64,000 nucleotides of DNA, taken from Geothrix sp. (GTDB lineage: Bacteria > Acidobacteriota > Holophagae > Holophagales > Holophagaceae). This document shows, one piece after another, positions 8,496-17,969 of the stretch. Both the position numbers and the translations under genes were made by a program. The notes below the pieces were generated by a model. It searched no databases, had not been told where the DNA came from, and saw only the letters and a program-made list of their open reading frames with translations. Numbering within the stretch: position 1 is the first letter of the stretch; every line of letters starts with the position of its first letter. Where the stretch lies: assembly GCF_030219325.1 (NCBI RefSeq), contig NZ_CP126625.1:248001-312000 (forward strand). The letters are read 5' to 3'.

Positions 8496-9120
8496 AATCC
8501 GTCCCAACACTCCGGCAACTGCCACCCACGGTGGGCGACCAGGGCCGCTGAAGGAAGGCTCTGTGAACCCCTCTGGCGAGTTGGCCTCAAAGTATCTGGG
8601 CATTCCCTTCGAGAGCCTGGATGAGCAAGCCCAGCGGGTTGCACGGCACGTGGCGGAGGGCCGGCACATCGCCCGGAACGTCACGAAGGCCTACGATGAG
8701 GGGACGACCTTCGGCCAGCGTGCTGCGGATGTGGTCGCGAGCTTCGGCGGCTCATGGACCTTCGTGGGGCTTTTCGCGGCGGTCATGCTCATTTGGGTTG
8801 GGCTCAATGCCTTCCTGCTGACAAGCCGGGGCCGAACCTTCGACCCCTACCCGTTCATTCTGCTGAATCTGTTCCTGTCGATGCTGGCTGCCATCCAGGC
8901 GCCGGTCATCCTCATGTCCCAGAACCGCCACTCGGAGCGGGATCGGCTCAATGCCGAGCATGACTACGAGGTCAACCTCAAGGCCGAGCTCGACATCATG
9001 CTGCTGCACGAGAAGATGGATCTGCTGCGGGAGAAGCAGTGGGAGGAACTGCTGGTGATCCAGAAGGAGCAGCTGGCGATCCTGTCCACCTTGATCCAGA
9101 AGAAGACCCTCTCGCCATGA
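8488..9120 (+). CDS. DUF1003 membrane protein
   Basis: 210 residues. The DUF1003 core includes FGGSWTFVGLFAAVMLIWVGLN (helix 1, about 87-108) and PYPFILLNLFLSMLAAIQAPVILMSQNR (helix 2, about 120-147), followed by a cytoplasmic helical tail. The family is widespread and uncharacterised. The start overlaps the ADH gene by 8 bp and the stop overlaps the cardiolipin synthase start (ATGA), so ADH, DUF1003 and cls form a tight operon. Co-location with cls suggests a membrane role. Confidence 0.88.
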   Translation: MSKIRPNTPATATHGGRPGPLKEGSVNPSGELASKYLGIPFESLDEQAQRVARHVAEGRHIARNVTKAYDEGTTFGQRAADVVASFGGSWTFVGLFAAVMLIWVGLNAFLLTSRGRTFDPYPFILLNLFLSMLAAIQAPVILMSQNRHSERDRLNAEHDYEVNLKAELDIMLLHEKMDLLREKQWEELLVIQKEQLAILSTLIQKKTLSP

Positions 9121-10523
9121 GCCCCGACTCCAGCCTCTGCGGTCAGGAGGAGCGGCAGCTCCAGCCCCCATGGTACTGGATCCTGGCGTTCTGTCTGCTC
9201 TGCTCGGCTTGTGCGCGGCTGCCGGATCTGAAGTATCTGAAGGAGCCGCTCAACACCCCCACGACTCCGAGGGTGGTGGATGGTCGGGGCCCGCTGAGCG
9301 AGCCTGAGGCGGCCTCCCTGCTCACCCGCCGGCTGGGCCGCGCCAAGGTCGATGCCAAGTACCTCGCGGGCCTGGAGGAAGCCGCCACGGGTCGCCCCCT
9401 CATCGCGGGCAACCAGGTGACGCTGCTCTTCGACGGCCCCGTGACCATCGCGGCCATGATGGCGGCCGTCTCGGCGGCCCGGGACTCCATCAACCTGGAA
9501 ACCTACCTCTTCGATCAGGACCCCCTGGGCATGAGGTTCGCCGACTTGCTCATCGCCAAGCAGAAAGAGGGCGTCCAGGTGAGCATCATCTACGACTGCG
9601 TGGGGACGCTCGGCACGCCGCAGGCATTCTTCGACCGCATGCAGGAGGCCGGCATCCGGCTCCTGCCCTTCCAGCCCGTGAGCCCGCACCACAAGCTCCT
9701 GGGATGGCGCATCAACAACCGCGATCACCGGAAGGTCCTCGTCGTGGATGGCAGGGTGGCCTTCACGGGAGGGGTCAACATCACCGCAAGCTACGCGCGA
9801 AGCTCGCTGTTCCGCTCCGCCCGCAAGGCCAAGGCCGTGGGGTGGCGGGATACCCACGTCCAGATCGAGGGGCCCGCCGTGGCCGCCCTCCAGTGGATGT
9901 TCCTGGACAACTGGGCCAGCCAGAATGAGGGCAGTCTGCCGGAGCGTGACTTCTTTCCCACCCTTGCCCCGGCAGGCGACAAGGTCGTGCGGGTGCTCCG
10001 CAGCCAGCCGGGAAGCAACCACGAGATCTTCAAGGCCTATTTCGTGGCCATCCAGGGAGCCAGGACCTCGATCCACATTGCCTCGGCCTATTTCGTGCCG
10101 GACGTGCAGATCTCGAAGGCCCTGCAGGCGGCGGCGCGGCGGGGCATCGACGTGAAGGTCCTCCTGCCCGGCGTCTCCGACAGCTGGCTGACCACCTATG
10201 GCTCGCACTCGTTCTACCAGGACATGCTGGATGCTGGCGTGAGGATCTACGAGCTGAAGACCTCCGTCCTGCACGCCAAGACCGCCGTCATCGATGGCTC
10301 CTGGTCCACGGTGGGCTCCACCAACCTGGACACCCGCAGCTTCCTCCACAACAAGGAGGTGAACGTGGTGATCCTGGGCGACGCCTTCGGTCGGGAGATG
10401 GAGGATGCCTTCCAGGATGACTTGAAGGATTCCAGGGAGATCACGCCGGGGACGTGGCAGCAACGGCCCTACCTTCAGCGGCTCAAGGAGTGGTGCGCAC
10501 GGCTGGCATCCTACTGGCTCTGA
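9117..10523 (+). CDS. cls: Cardiolipin synthase-type phospholipase D protein
   Basis: 468 residues with two complete PLD (HKD) motifs: His204-x-Lys206-x4-Asp211 (DHRKVLVVDG) and His386-x-Lys388-x4-Asp393 (HAKTAVIDG). They form the two half-sites that condense phosphatidylglycerol into cardiolipin. A hydrophobic N-terminal segment (about 19-33) ending in a CSAC sequence could be a membrane anchor or a lipoprotein-like signal. The ATG at 9117 overlaps the DUF1003 stop. Other PLD-family transphosphatidylases are possible. Confidence 0.88.
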   Translation: MSPDSSLCGQEERQLQPPWYWILAFCLLCSACARLPDLKYLKEPLNTPTTPRVVDGRGPLSEPEAASLLTRRLGRAKVDAKYLAGLEEAATGRPLIAGNQVTLLFDGPVTIAAMMAAVSAARDSINLETYLFDQDPLGMRFADLLIAKQKEGVQVSIIYDCVGTLGTPQAFFDRMQEAGIRLLPFQPVSPHHKLLGWRINNRDHRKVLVVDGRVAFTGGVNITASYARSSLFRSARKAKAVGWRDTHVQIEGPAVAALQWMFLDNWASQNEGSLPERDFFPTLAPAGDKVVRVLRSQPGSNHEIFKAYFVAIQGARTSIHIASAYFVPDVQISKALQAAARRGIDVKVLLPGVSDSWLTTYGSHSFYQDMLDAGVRIYELKTSVLHAKTAVIDGSWSTVGSTNLDTRSFLHNKEVNVVILGDAFGREMEDAFQDDLKDSREITPGTWQQRPYLQRLKEWCARLASYWL

Positions 10524-10732
10524 GCGGCGGCAGCCTGGTCCCATCGAATTGACGGGAGAGGTCCCTCGGCATGATGGGCCTGCCTGGGCCATTTCCCGCA
10601 TCGCCCATGGCAAGTCCAAGGAACCAGTCATCTTCTGGCCTGGCACGGAATCCGCTGCCTTACGGGTCCTGCTGGCGACCGCCCCCGTGGAGGGTCTGCA
10701 GATCAGCGCAGGCACCCACCGGGAGCGACGAC

Positions 10733-11485
10733 ATGGCATCCATCGGACTCATCAACCTCGGCATCCTGCCCCTGCTCTTGGAGGCCATGACGCCCGCCTA
10801 TGCGCAGCATGACCAGCGCGAGCAGGACTCGAGAAAGCAGCAGCAGGAGCAGGAGACCAAGGCGAAAAAACCCCAGCCATCCCGACCGGAGCGGGAGGAG
10901 AAGCCGCAGCACGAGGCCAGGCCCCAAGGCCAACCGCGGCAGGAGCGGCCCGATCATCCGGAGAAACCTCAGCCACGCCCTGAAGTCAGGCCGGAGGGCC
11001 AGCCTCGGCAAGACCGCGCCACCCGCCGGGAACCGCCGCAGCAGCGACCCGAGCCCAGGTTTGAACGACAGCCGCCCCCCGCCCAGGTGCCCCGGCCCAC
11101 GCCGCGTACCCCGCAGGCGCAGGCAGGCCAGCATCAAACGGCCTGGCCAGCCCGCCGCGCGCGGGACTGGAAGACGGAGCATCGAACCTGGCAGGATCGG
11201 GGCGGCTACCGTGGCTACCGCATTCCCGAGGCCCGGTTTCAGGGGTACTTCGGGGCCAGCCACGGGTTCCGGATGTTCCGCTTCCCCTTGATCGTCGTGG
11301 GCGGCTACCCCCGATTCCAGTACAGCGGCCTGTGGTTCAGCGTCATGGACCCCTGGCCCGAGTACTGGTCCGACACCTGGTACGGGGACGACGATCTCTA
11401 CATCGAGTACTGGGGTGGCGGCTACTACCTGCTCAACCGGAGACACCCCATGGATCGCATCGCCATCACCGTCCTGGCCGGCTAG
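10733..11485 (+). CDS. Secreted Pro/Gln/Arg-rich protein of unknown function
   Basis: 250 residues. After a signal-like N-terminus (cleavage probably after TPAYA, near 24) comes about 120 residues of low complexity dominated by P, Q, R and E, including repeated 'RPEGQPRQ/RPQGQPRQ' units. A C-terminal aromatic domain of about 90 residues is rich in Tyr, Trp and Gly (YWGGGYYLLNRR). The ATG at 10733 follows GGGAGCGAC. I recognise no family with certainty. The disordered linker plus aromatic domain suggests an envelope or surface protein. The preceding 209 bp holds no gene I can support. Confidence 0.6.
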   Translation: MASIGLINLGILPLLLEAMTPAYAQHDQREQDSRKQQQEQETKAKKPQPSRPEREEKPQHEARPQGQPRQERPDHPEKPQPRPEVRPEGQPRQDRATRREPPQQRPEPRFERQPPPAQVPRPTPRTPQAQAGQHQTAWPARRARDWKTEHRTWQDRGGYRGYRIPEARFQGYFGASHGFRMFRFPLIVVGGYPRFQYSGLWFSVMDPWPEYWSDTWYGDDDLYIEYWGGGYYLLNRRHPMDRIAITVLAG

Positions 11486-11607
11486 GCCTCGGCGGCGCCG
11501 CTCTCGGTGACCGTCCTTGCAAACGACAGCACCGTAGGCCCGAACTGGTTGCCGGCATGACCGAAGCGCGGCAGCTGCACCAACCCATCCCGGTCGAGGA
11601 GATCTGC

Positions 11608-12060
11608 ATGCAAAAGACATTGGCTAGATTGGTTCTACCCGCCGTGCTGGCGGTGCTGAGTGCCGCGCCTGCGGCGGCCCAGGTCCGGATCGGCGTGGAG
11701 CTCCCATCGATCCACATCCGCATCGCGCCGGACGCCCCGCCGCCGCCCCAGGTGGAGGTCCGGATGCACCGTCCCAGCCGGGACCATCGGTGGATCGCCG
11801 GGTACTGGGATCGCCAGGATGACCGCTGGGCCTGGGCCCCGGGACGCTGGGAACAGCCCTCCCGCCGTGGCTCGAGCTGGATCGCGGCACGCTATCAGCG
11901 CGAGGGCGGGGCCTATCGGTATGAACCGGGGCACTGGTCCCACGAGAAAATGGTCGAGGGGGACGACTACACCCGCTGGCATCGGGACCACGGTCGCGGG
12001 CCGGAGAGACATGGCGACCGGGATAGGGACCATGAGCGGGACGATCACCGCCGGGATTGA
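11608..12060 (+). CDS. Periplasmic WXXGXW (YXWXXG)-repeat protein
   Basis: 150 residues with a clear signal peptide (MQKTLARLVLPAVLAVLSAAPAAAQ, cut near 25). Repeats of the BcpO-type WxxGxW motif follow: RWIAGYW, RWAWAPGRW, YRYEPGHW. The tail is Arg/Asp/His-rich (RDHGRGPERHGDRDRDHERD). The ATG at 11608 follows GAGGAGATCTGC. The family is secreted and of unknown function; the His/Asp tail could bind metal, which is inference. Confidence 0.75.
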   Translation: MQKTLARLVLPAVLAVLSAAPAAAQVRIGVELPSIHIRIAPDAPPPPQVEVRMHRPSRDHRWIAGYWDRQDDRWAWAPGRWEQPSRRGSSWIAARYQREGGAYRYEPGHWSHEKMVEGDDYTRWHRDHGRGPERHGDRDRDHERDDHRRD

Positions 12061-12078
12061 TGAATCCAGAGCGTGAAC

Positions 12079-12516
12079 CTACTGGGGGGTCGCCAGGGCC
12101 TCGAGCCGGACCTTGACCTGCCGCTTGCCGATGCCCCTCAGGGCGGCGATGGCGGCCAGCTGCGACCGGCGGGGCCGGGACTTTTCGGCCTCCCAGTTGT
12201 AGACCGTCTGGGCCGAGACGCCCAGGAGCAGGCCCATGTCCGCCGCGGAGAGCCCCAGCTTCTCCCGCTGCCGGGCCAGGCGCTTCGCGCTGAACCGGAT
12301 CCGGGTGGCATCCTCGGGGGTCTCCACTGGCGCGGCGGCACGCTTCTTCTCGCCCCGGGCCAGGCCCTTCTCAAGCACCAAGATCCTGCGCTTCAGGGCC
12401 GCGATCTCAGTGCGATGGGCGGCCGCCGCCTTCTTGAGTCCTTCCGTGGCCGTCCGCAGCTCCTTGCGCGCCAGCCGGACGACCTCTTCCTTCAGCACGG
12501 ATGCAATGTTCGGCAT
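12079..12516 (-). CDS. Small XRE-type helix-turn-helix regulator
   Basis: 145 residues. An N-terminal Ala/Lys/Arg/Glu-rich helical region (about 5-60, likely coiled coil) is followed by an XRE-like HTH (about 75-125) containing LSAADMGLLLGVSAQTVYNWE, which fits the Cro/CI helix pattern. The C-terminus is basic. The start ATG at 12516 follows GGGAGGACAC. It is divergent from the hybrid kinase at 12862 and convergent with the WXXGXW gene. The target is unknown. Confidence 0.75.
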   Translation of the reverse strand: MPNIASVLKEEVVRLARKELRTATEGLKKAAAAHRTEIAALKRRILVLEKGLARGEKKRAAAPVETPEDATRIRFSAKRLARQREKLGLSAADMGLLLGVSAQTVYNWEAEKSRPRRSQLAAIAALRGIGKRQVKVRLEALATPQ

Positions 12517-12861
12517 GTGTCCTCCCCGGCGTCGAGGCCCTGATGGACCGGCCCTTTCTTGATAATAGGGGAGTTGTCGGGGCCGGGGCCCAATTACCAG
12601 TTCAAAAGCAATCTTATAACTTTGGCGACCGGGCCTCCGGCCCCGTCAGACCGGTCCGGATCAGGGGTGGAGGGGGGTCGCCCGAGCCTGCAGCTGCTTG
12701 ATAACTGCAATGAATGTTTGATGTGTGGTTGAACCGGTGGGCGGGGCGGAGCGGTCCGGCCCCGGGATTCGTGATCTTCGGCCGAGGGTGGTCCTGCAAC
12801 AGTTATCCAGCAGGAGAAACTTCGGAAGGCGTTCGACGATTTTCGGGGGAAGGACCCACGC
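12517..12861. other. 345-bp divergent intergenic region
   Basis: It separates the XRE regulator (minus) from the SBP-type hybrid kinase (plus). It contains the AT-richer patches CTTGATAATAGG near 12559 and TTGATAACTGCAATG near 12699, which could be -35/-10 material, but I cannot pair them convincingly. I see no ORF or clear terminator. Confidence 0.4.
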
Positions 12862-15453
12862 ATGCGCAGCGGCACCCGGTCAGCCATGATCAGTGGGCTC
12901 CTCGCCCTCCTCCTGATGGTCCTCCCCTGCGCGCTGGGGGCCGGGACCCGGCAGGTCCGGGTGGCGGTCTTCCCGCACAAGCCGGCCACCTTCCAGGACG
13001 CCGGGGGCCAGGTCCGGGGCTTCTACATCGACATGATCGAGGAGGTCGGCCGGGCCAAGGGCTGGGATATCCGCTACGTTCCGGGCTCCTTCGCCGAAGG
13101 ACTGGAGCGGGCCCGCCGCGGCGAGGTGGACCTGGCCACGAGCGTGGCCTACACGGAGGAGCGGGCCCAGTACCTCGACTATGGGCGGGAGGTCACCCTC
13201 ACGGTCTGGAGCCTCCTCTACGCGAATCCGAAGGTGCCGATCCAGAGTGTCTTCGACGTGCGCGGACGCCGGGTGGCGGTGATGAAGTCCGACGTGAATG
13301 GTCAGCACTTCATGGACCTCTGCAATCGGTTCGAGATCCAGGTGGACTTCGTGGTGGTGCCCTCCTTCGAGGACGTCCTGCTCACCGTGGCGGCCGGCGC
13401 CGCCGACGCCGGCGTGACCACCAGCATCTTCGGGTATTCGCGCGAAGGGGACTTCCGGGTCGTGCGCACGCCGGTGGTCTTCAACCCCTTCCCCACCTAT
13501 TTCGCCACCACCAAGGGCCGCAACGCCGACCTGCTCCAGGCCCTCGACGCCTACCTCGCCGATGGCCGGGGCAAGGTTGACTCGGGATACACCCGGGCCA
13601 TCGACCGGTGGATGCAGTCGGGCGGGGCGGTCCGGGGGCTGCCCCTCTGGCTCCCGCGGGCCGCCCTGGCCCTGGTGGTGCTGCTGGCCCTCACGTCGGG
13701 GCTCATGCTCCTCTTCCGGTTCCGGGTGCGCCGGGCCACGGCCGAGGTGCGGGCCCTGAACCAGGAGCTGGAGAAGGAGCTGGCGGAGCGCCGCCGGCGG
13801 GAGGACGTGATCCTGAACGTGGCCAGCGGCGTCTCCGCCATGACCGGGGACACCTTTTTCCAGGAGCTGACGCGCTACCTGGCCCAGGCGGCCCATGCGG
13901 ACGGGGCGATGATCGGCGAGGGCTTCCTGAGGGATGGCGCGGAATGGGTTCGCACCCTGGCCGTGTTCCTCGATGGCGAGACGATCCCCGGCTTCGAGTA
14001 TCCCCTGGCGGGAACCCCGTGCGCGGCGGTCTATCGCGGTGAGCCGTGCGCCTTCGCCGAAGGCGTCCAGGAGCGCTTCCCGGCCTTCGACCTGCTCAGG
14101 AAGCTGGATGCCAGCGCCTACGTGGGGTGCCCCCTCCTGGATGAATCCGGCCGCACTCGCGGCATGCTTGCGGTCGTGAAGCGTCAGCCGGAGGACCACC
14201 CGGAGGAGACCGCCTCGCTCCTGCGCATCTTCTCGAGCCGCGCCACGGCGGAGCTGGAGCGCCGCGCGGCGGAGCGGGAGCGGCAGCTCATGGAGCAGCA
14301 GATGCAGCACGTGCAGAAGCTGGAGAGCCTCGGCCTGCTGGCCGGAGGCATCGCCCACGACTTCAACAACCTGCTGACCGCTATGCTGGGCCACCTGAAC
14401 CTCGCCCAGTCCCGGCTCAGCCCCGAATCGCCGGCCCATCCCTCGCTGGGCAACCTGGAGCGGATCATCCACCGCACCTCGGAGCTGACCCGGCAGATGC
14501 TCGCCTACTCGGGGAAGGGGCGCTTCCTGGTGCAGAACCGGGACCTGAACCAGGTCATCCGGGAGATGCTCCACCTGCTGGAGGTCTCCATCTCCAAGAA
14601 GGTCGCCCTGCGGCTCGGCCTGGCCGGCGCCCCCGTGCCCATCCAGGCCGATGCGGCGCAGATCCAGCAGGTGCTCATGAACCTGGTGACCAATGCGGCG
14701 GACGCCATCGGCGACCGGGAAGGCACCATCCGGATCACCACGGCCGTGACGGCCCTGGACCGGGCCTACCTCGACCAGGTGTTCCAGGGCCAGGAGCTGC
14801 TGCCCGGCACCTACGCCGTCATGGAGGTGCAGGACACCGGCTGCGGCATGAGTCCCGAAGTGCTGTCCCGCATCTTCGATCCCTTCTTCACCACCAAGCC
14901 CTCGGGCCACGGCCTGGGCCTGTCGGCCACGCTCGGCATCCTCCGCGGCCACCATGCGGGCCTGAGGATCTACAGCGAGCCGGGCCGGGGCAGCACCTTC
15001 AAGGTCCTCTTCCCGGTCGCCGACGGGGTCGCGGCCGAAGCGGGGCCCGAGGCCACCACCGCGGTATCGCTTCTGGGTCTGCGGGTGCTCGTGGTGGACG
15101 ACGAGGAGATCCTCCGCGAATCCACCGCCGAGGCCCTGCAATCCCTGGGCGTGGAGGTCATCCTGGCCACGGATGGGCAGGAGGCGGTGGACCGGGTCAC
15201 CCAGCAGGGGCCCTCCCTGGACCTGGTCTTCATGGACCTGACCATGCCCCGCATGGATGGCCGGGAGGCCTTCCAGCAGATCCGCAGGCTCTGTCCCGGC
15301 GTGCCCGTGGTGCTGACCAGCGGCTACAACGAGCAGGAGTCGATCCAGGACTTCATCGGCCGCGGCCTCGCCGGGTTCCTGCAGAAGCCCTACACCCTGA
15401 AGGCCCTGGGCGAGACCCTCCAGCGCTGTGCCCGGTCGAGGCCGGAAGCCTAG
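12862..15453 (+). CDS. Hybrid sensor histidine kinase with periplasmic SBP_bac_3 sensor
   Basis: 863 residues in order: signal sequence (about 1-27); type-3 solute-binding domain (about 30-250, opening QVRVAVFPHKPATFQ); membrane helix (about 268-288); coiled coil; GAF-like domain (about 320-465); HisKA with phospho-His near 498 (GGIAHDFNNLL); HATPase with DTGCGM and GHGLGL motifs; and a C-terminal receiver (about 725-850) with acceptor Asp near 791 (FMDLTMPRMDG). The solute-binding domain should sense a small amino-acid-like ligand in the periplasm. No output domain is attached, so the phosphate probably passes to a separate partner. The second hybrid kinase follows 113 bp downstream. Confidence 0.92.
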   Translation: MRSGTRSAMISGLLALLLMVLPCALGAGTRQVRVAVFPHKPATFQDAGGQVRGFYIDMIEEVGRAKGWDIRYVPGSFAEGLERARRGEVDLATSVAYTEERAQYLDYGREVTLTVWSLLYANPKVPIQSVFDVRGRRVAVMKSDVNGQHFMDLCNRFEIQVDFVVVPSFEDVLLTVAAGAADAGVTTSIFGYSREGDFRVVRTPVVFNPFPTYFATTKGRNADLLQALDAYLADGRGKVDSGYTRAIDRWMQSGGAVRGLPLWLPRAALALVVLLALTSGLMLLFRFRVRRATAEVRALNQELEKELAERRRREDVILNVASGVSAMTGDTFFQELTRYLAQAAHADGAMIGEGFLRDGAEWVRTLAVFLDGETIPGFEYPLAGTPCAAVYRGEPCAFAEGVQERFPAFDLLRKLDASAYVGCPLLDESGRTRGMLAVVKRQPEDHPEETASLLRIFSSRATAELERRAAERERQLMEQQMQHVQKLESLGLLAGGIAHDFNNLLTAMLGHLNLAQSRLSPESPAHPSLGNLERIIHRTSELTRQMLAYSGKGRFLVQNRDLNQVIREMLHLLEVSISKKVALRLGLAGAPVPIQADAAQIQQVLMNLVTNAADAIGDREGTIRITTAVTALDRAYLDQVFQGQELLPGTYAVMEVQDTGCGMSPEVLSRIFDPFFTTKPSGHGLGLSATLGILRGHHAGLRIYSEPGRGSTFKVLFPVADGVAAEAGPEATTAVSLLGLRVLVVDDEEILRESTAEALQSLGVEVILATDGQEAVDRVTQQGPSLDLVFMDLTMPRMDGREAFQQIRRLCPGVPVVLTSGYNEQESIQDFIGRGLAGFLQKPYTLKALGETLQRCARSRPEA

Positions 15454-15566
15454 GCGAAGGGAATCCGGGCCTGCCGGTCCCCTGCCGAAAAGGTCGCCCG
15501 GGAGGGGCGGCCGGGGGATACTTTTGGGAATCCATTCCCAGGCCGCCGGGCCCACAGGAAAATGCC

Positions 15567-17891
15567 ATGCCACCACTCGCCATGCGCCAGCAGGTCTGGA
15601 GCGGTCACCAGGAGGGACCGCTGTCCCTGGCCCTGGACGCGGCCGGGCTGGCCACCTGGGAGTGGCACCTCCCCAGCGGCGAGGCCCGCTGGAACGCGCG
15701 GCACTTCGAACTGCTGGGCTACGAGCCGGGCGAGGTCCAGCCGGGCTACGAGGCCTTGATCGCCCGGGTCCATCCGGCGGACCGGGCGGCGGTGGAGACC
15801 CTGCTGGAGCAGGCCCTGGCCCGGGGTTCGGACTACGCCGCCACCTTCAAGGCCCTTCGGCCGGACGGAAGCATCCGCTGGCTGGAGGCCCGAGGGCGCT
15901 TCGACCGCGACGCTGCCGGGCAGGCCGAATTCAGCTATGGCGTGGTGCTCGACGTCACGACCGAGCAGCTGCTGCGGGAGAGCGAGGCGCGCTTCCGCAT
16001 GACCCTCCAGAACGCCCCCATCACGGTCGCCACCCTGGACCGCGACCTTCGCTACACCTGGATCTACAACACCCGCCACGGGTTCAGCCCCGACATGGTG
16101 ATCGGGCGGCGCCCGGACGAGCTCATCCCTCCCGCCGATGCCGCGGAGCTGATGGACCTGCTGCAGCGGGTGCTCGACACCGGGCAGCCCGAAGTGCGGG
16201 AGGTCTCCGGCGAGACCCGGGGCCGGTCCTGGCACTACTCGGACTATGTCGAGCCGGTGCTGGATGCGGCGGGCCGGATCCAGGGCCTGAACGTGGCCAT
16301 GATCGAGATCACGGAGCGGAAGGAGGCCGAGGCGGCGCTTCGGAATGCCAAGGTCGACCTGGAACGCCGCGTCGAGACCCGGACCGCGGAGCTGGTGGGA
16401 CTGGCAGCCTCGCTCCAGTCCGAACGGCACCGGCTGTACGACGTCCTCGAGGCGCTTCCGGCCTACGTGGTCCTCATGACGCCGGAACACCGGATCACCT
16501 TCGCCAACCGCGACTTCGAACGGCGCTTCGGCAAGCCCCCGGACACCACCTGCCACGCGCACCTCTTCCAGCAGGAGGAGCCCTGCGAGGGGTGCGAGAC
16601 CATCCGGGTCCTCGAGACCTTGGCCTCCCAGCAGTGCGAGTGGCGCGGACCGGACGGTCACGACTATGAGGTGTCGACTTACCCCTTCGTGGACACGGAC
16701 GGTTCGAGGCTCATGCTGCGGGTGGGCATCGACATCACCCACCGGAAGCAGGCCGAGGTGGCCCTGCTCCAGCGCACCCGCCAGCTCGCCCACCTGGCGG
16801 CTGAGCTGACCATGGCCGAACACCACGAGCGCAAGCGGCTGGCCCAGGTGCTGCACGACGGGCTGCAGCAGCTCCTCGTGGCGGCCAAGTACCGCGTGGG
16901 GGCCCTGGAGGGGGCCGGTGACAGCCGGATCCAGGAGGAGGTCCACCACCTGGAGGAGCTGCTCGTCGATTCCATCGAGACGTCCCGCACCCTGACCTAC
17001 GAGCTCAGCCCGCCCTTTCTCGGGGAGCAGGGCCTGCTGCCCGCCCTGGAGTGGCTGGCGCGGTGGAAGCTGGCCAAGCACGGGCTGCGCGTGGGCCTGC
17101 AGGTGGGAAAGGAACTGCCCCCCATCCCGGAGGACCAGACCATCCTCCTCTTCCAGGCGGTGCGCGAGCTGCTGTTCAACGTGGTGAAGCACGCGGGCAC
17201 CAGGGTGGCCCAGCTCTCCGTGCAGCAGGCCGGGGGCGGCCTTCAGATCATGGTGGCCGACGAGGGCGTGGGCTTCGACCCCGCCCGTCTCCGCGTTGCC
17301 GGCGGCGAGTCGGGCGGCTATGGCCTGCTGTCTCTGCACGAGCGCCTTGGCCTGCTGGGCGGCCGCCTGGAGATCCAGAGCAGCGCGGGCCTGGGCAGCC
17401 GCTTCACCCTGACCGTGCCCCTCCATCCGGAAGGGGCGGACGGGCCGGGGGTGGCCCAGACCGGAGTGGTCGCCGACCCCCTCGTGAAGGCTGCGGAGCC
17501 GCCTGGGGGCGCTGCCCCGCCGCGTCCGATCCGCCTGCTGCTCGTGGATGACCACACCCTGGTCCGCCAGGGGCTGGGCACCCTGCTGCGCCAGGAGCGT
17601 GGCATTCAGCTGGTGGGGGAGGCCGCGGGCGGGGAGTCGGCCCTGGACCTGGTGGACCGGCTCCGGCCCGACGCGGTGCTCATGGACATCCAGATGCCCG
17701 GCATGAGCGGCATCGAGGCCACCCGGATCATCCATCAGCGCTTCCCGGAGGTGCAGGTCATCGGCCTCTCCATGCACCAGGACGTGGACATGGCCGAGGC
17801 CATGCGCTCGGCGGGCGCCGTGGGCTACGTGAGCAAGAGCGATCTCTCCGACACCATCCTCGCGGCGGTCCTTGCCTGCCGCACGACCTGA
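15567..17891 (+). CDS. Multi-PAS NarL-type histidine kinase fused to a receiver domain
   Basis: 774 residues and no membrane segments, so probably cytosolic. There are three PAS-type domains (about 10-130, 138-260, 285-400). The third contains a Cys cluster (CHAHLF...EPCEGCETI) seen in some redox or metal-responsive PAS domains. HisKA_3 follows with the phospho-His near 430 (ERKRLAQVLHDGLQQLL), then HATPase (DEGVGFDP) and a NarL-like receiver (about 650-765; Asp near 705, LMDIQMPGMSG). NarL receivers are usually followed by a LuxR HTH, which is absent here, so output must go through another protein. The start follows CACAGGAAA. Confidence 0.88.
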   Translation: MPPLAMRQQVWSGHQEGPLSLALDAAGLATWEWHLPSGEARWNARHFELLGYEPGEVQPGYEALIARVHPADRAAVETLLEQALARGSDYAATFKALRPDGSIRWLEARGRFDRDAAGQAEFSYGVVLDVTTEQLLRESEARFRMTLQNAPITVATLDRDLRYTWIYNTRHGFSPDMVIGRRPDELIPPADAAELMDLLQRVLDTGQPEVREVSGETRGRSWHYSDYVEPVLDAAGRIQGLNVAMIEITERKEAEAALRNAKVDLERRVETRTAELVGLAASLQSERHRLYDVLEALPAYVVLMTPEHRITFANRDFERRFGKPPDTTCHAHLFQQEEPCEGCETIRVLETLASQQCEWRGPDGHDYEVSTYPFVDTDGSRLMLRVGIDITHRKQAEVALLQRTRQLAHLAAELTMAEHHERKRLAQVLHDGLQQLLVAAKYRVGALEGAGDSRIQEEVHHLEELLVDSIETSRTLTYELSPPFLGEQGLLPALEWLARWKLAKHGLRVGLQVGKELPPIPEDQTILLFQAVRELLFNVVKHAGTRVAQLSVQQAGGGLQIMVADEGVGFDPARLRVAGGESGGYGLLSLHERLGLLGGRLEIQSSAGLGSRFTLTVPLHPEGADGPGVAQTGVVADPLVKAAEPPGGAAPPRPIRLLLVDDHTLVRQGLGTLLRQERGIQLVGEAAGGESALDLVDRLRPDAVLMDIQMPGMSGIEATRIIHQRFPEVQVIGLSMHQDVDMAEAMRSAGAVGYVSKSDLSDTILAAVLACRTT

Positions 17892-17969
17892 CAGGTTGGA
17901 CCGGCGTTTTCACCCGGCCTTGACAGCGGCCTCCGCCGCTTTCTGGAAGGATGGAGCAGGAGGCGCGCC

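Noticed and set aside
12288-12306. A further copy of GAACCGGATC inside the XRE regulator gene
   Set aside because: It diverges after GGATC and lies in coding sequence, so it is probably chance.
12880-15576. Long frame on - opposite the SBP-type hybrid kinase
   Set aside because: Its composition is a mirror of the kinase codons; no motif or ribosome site.
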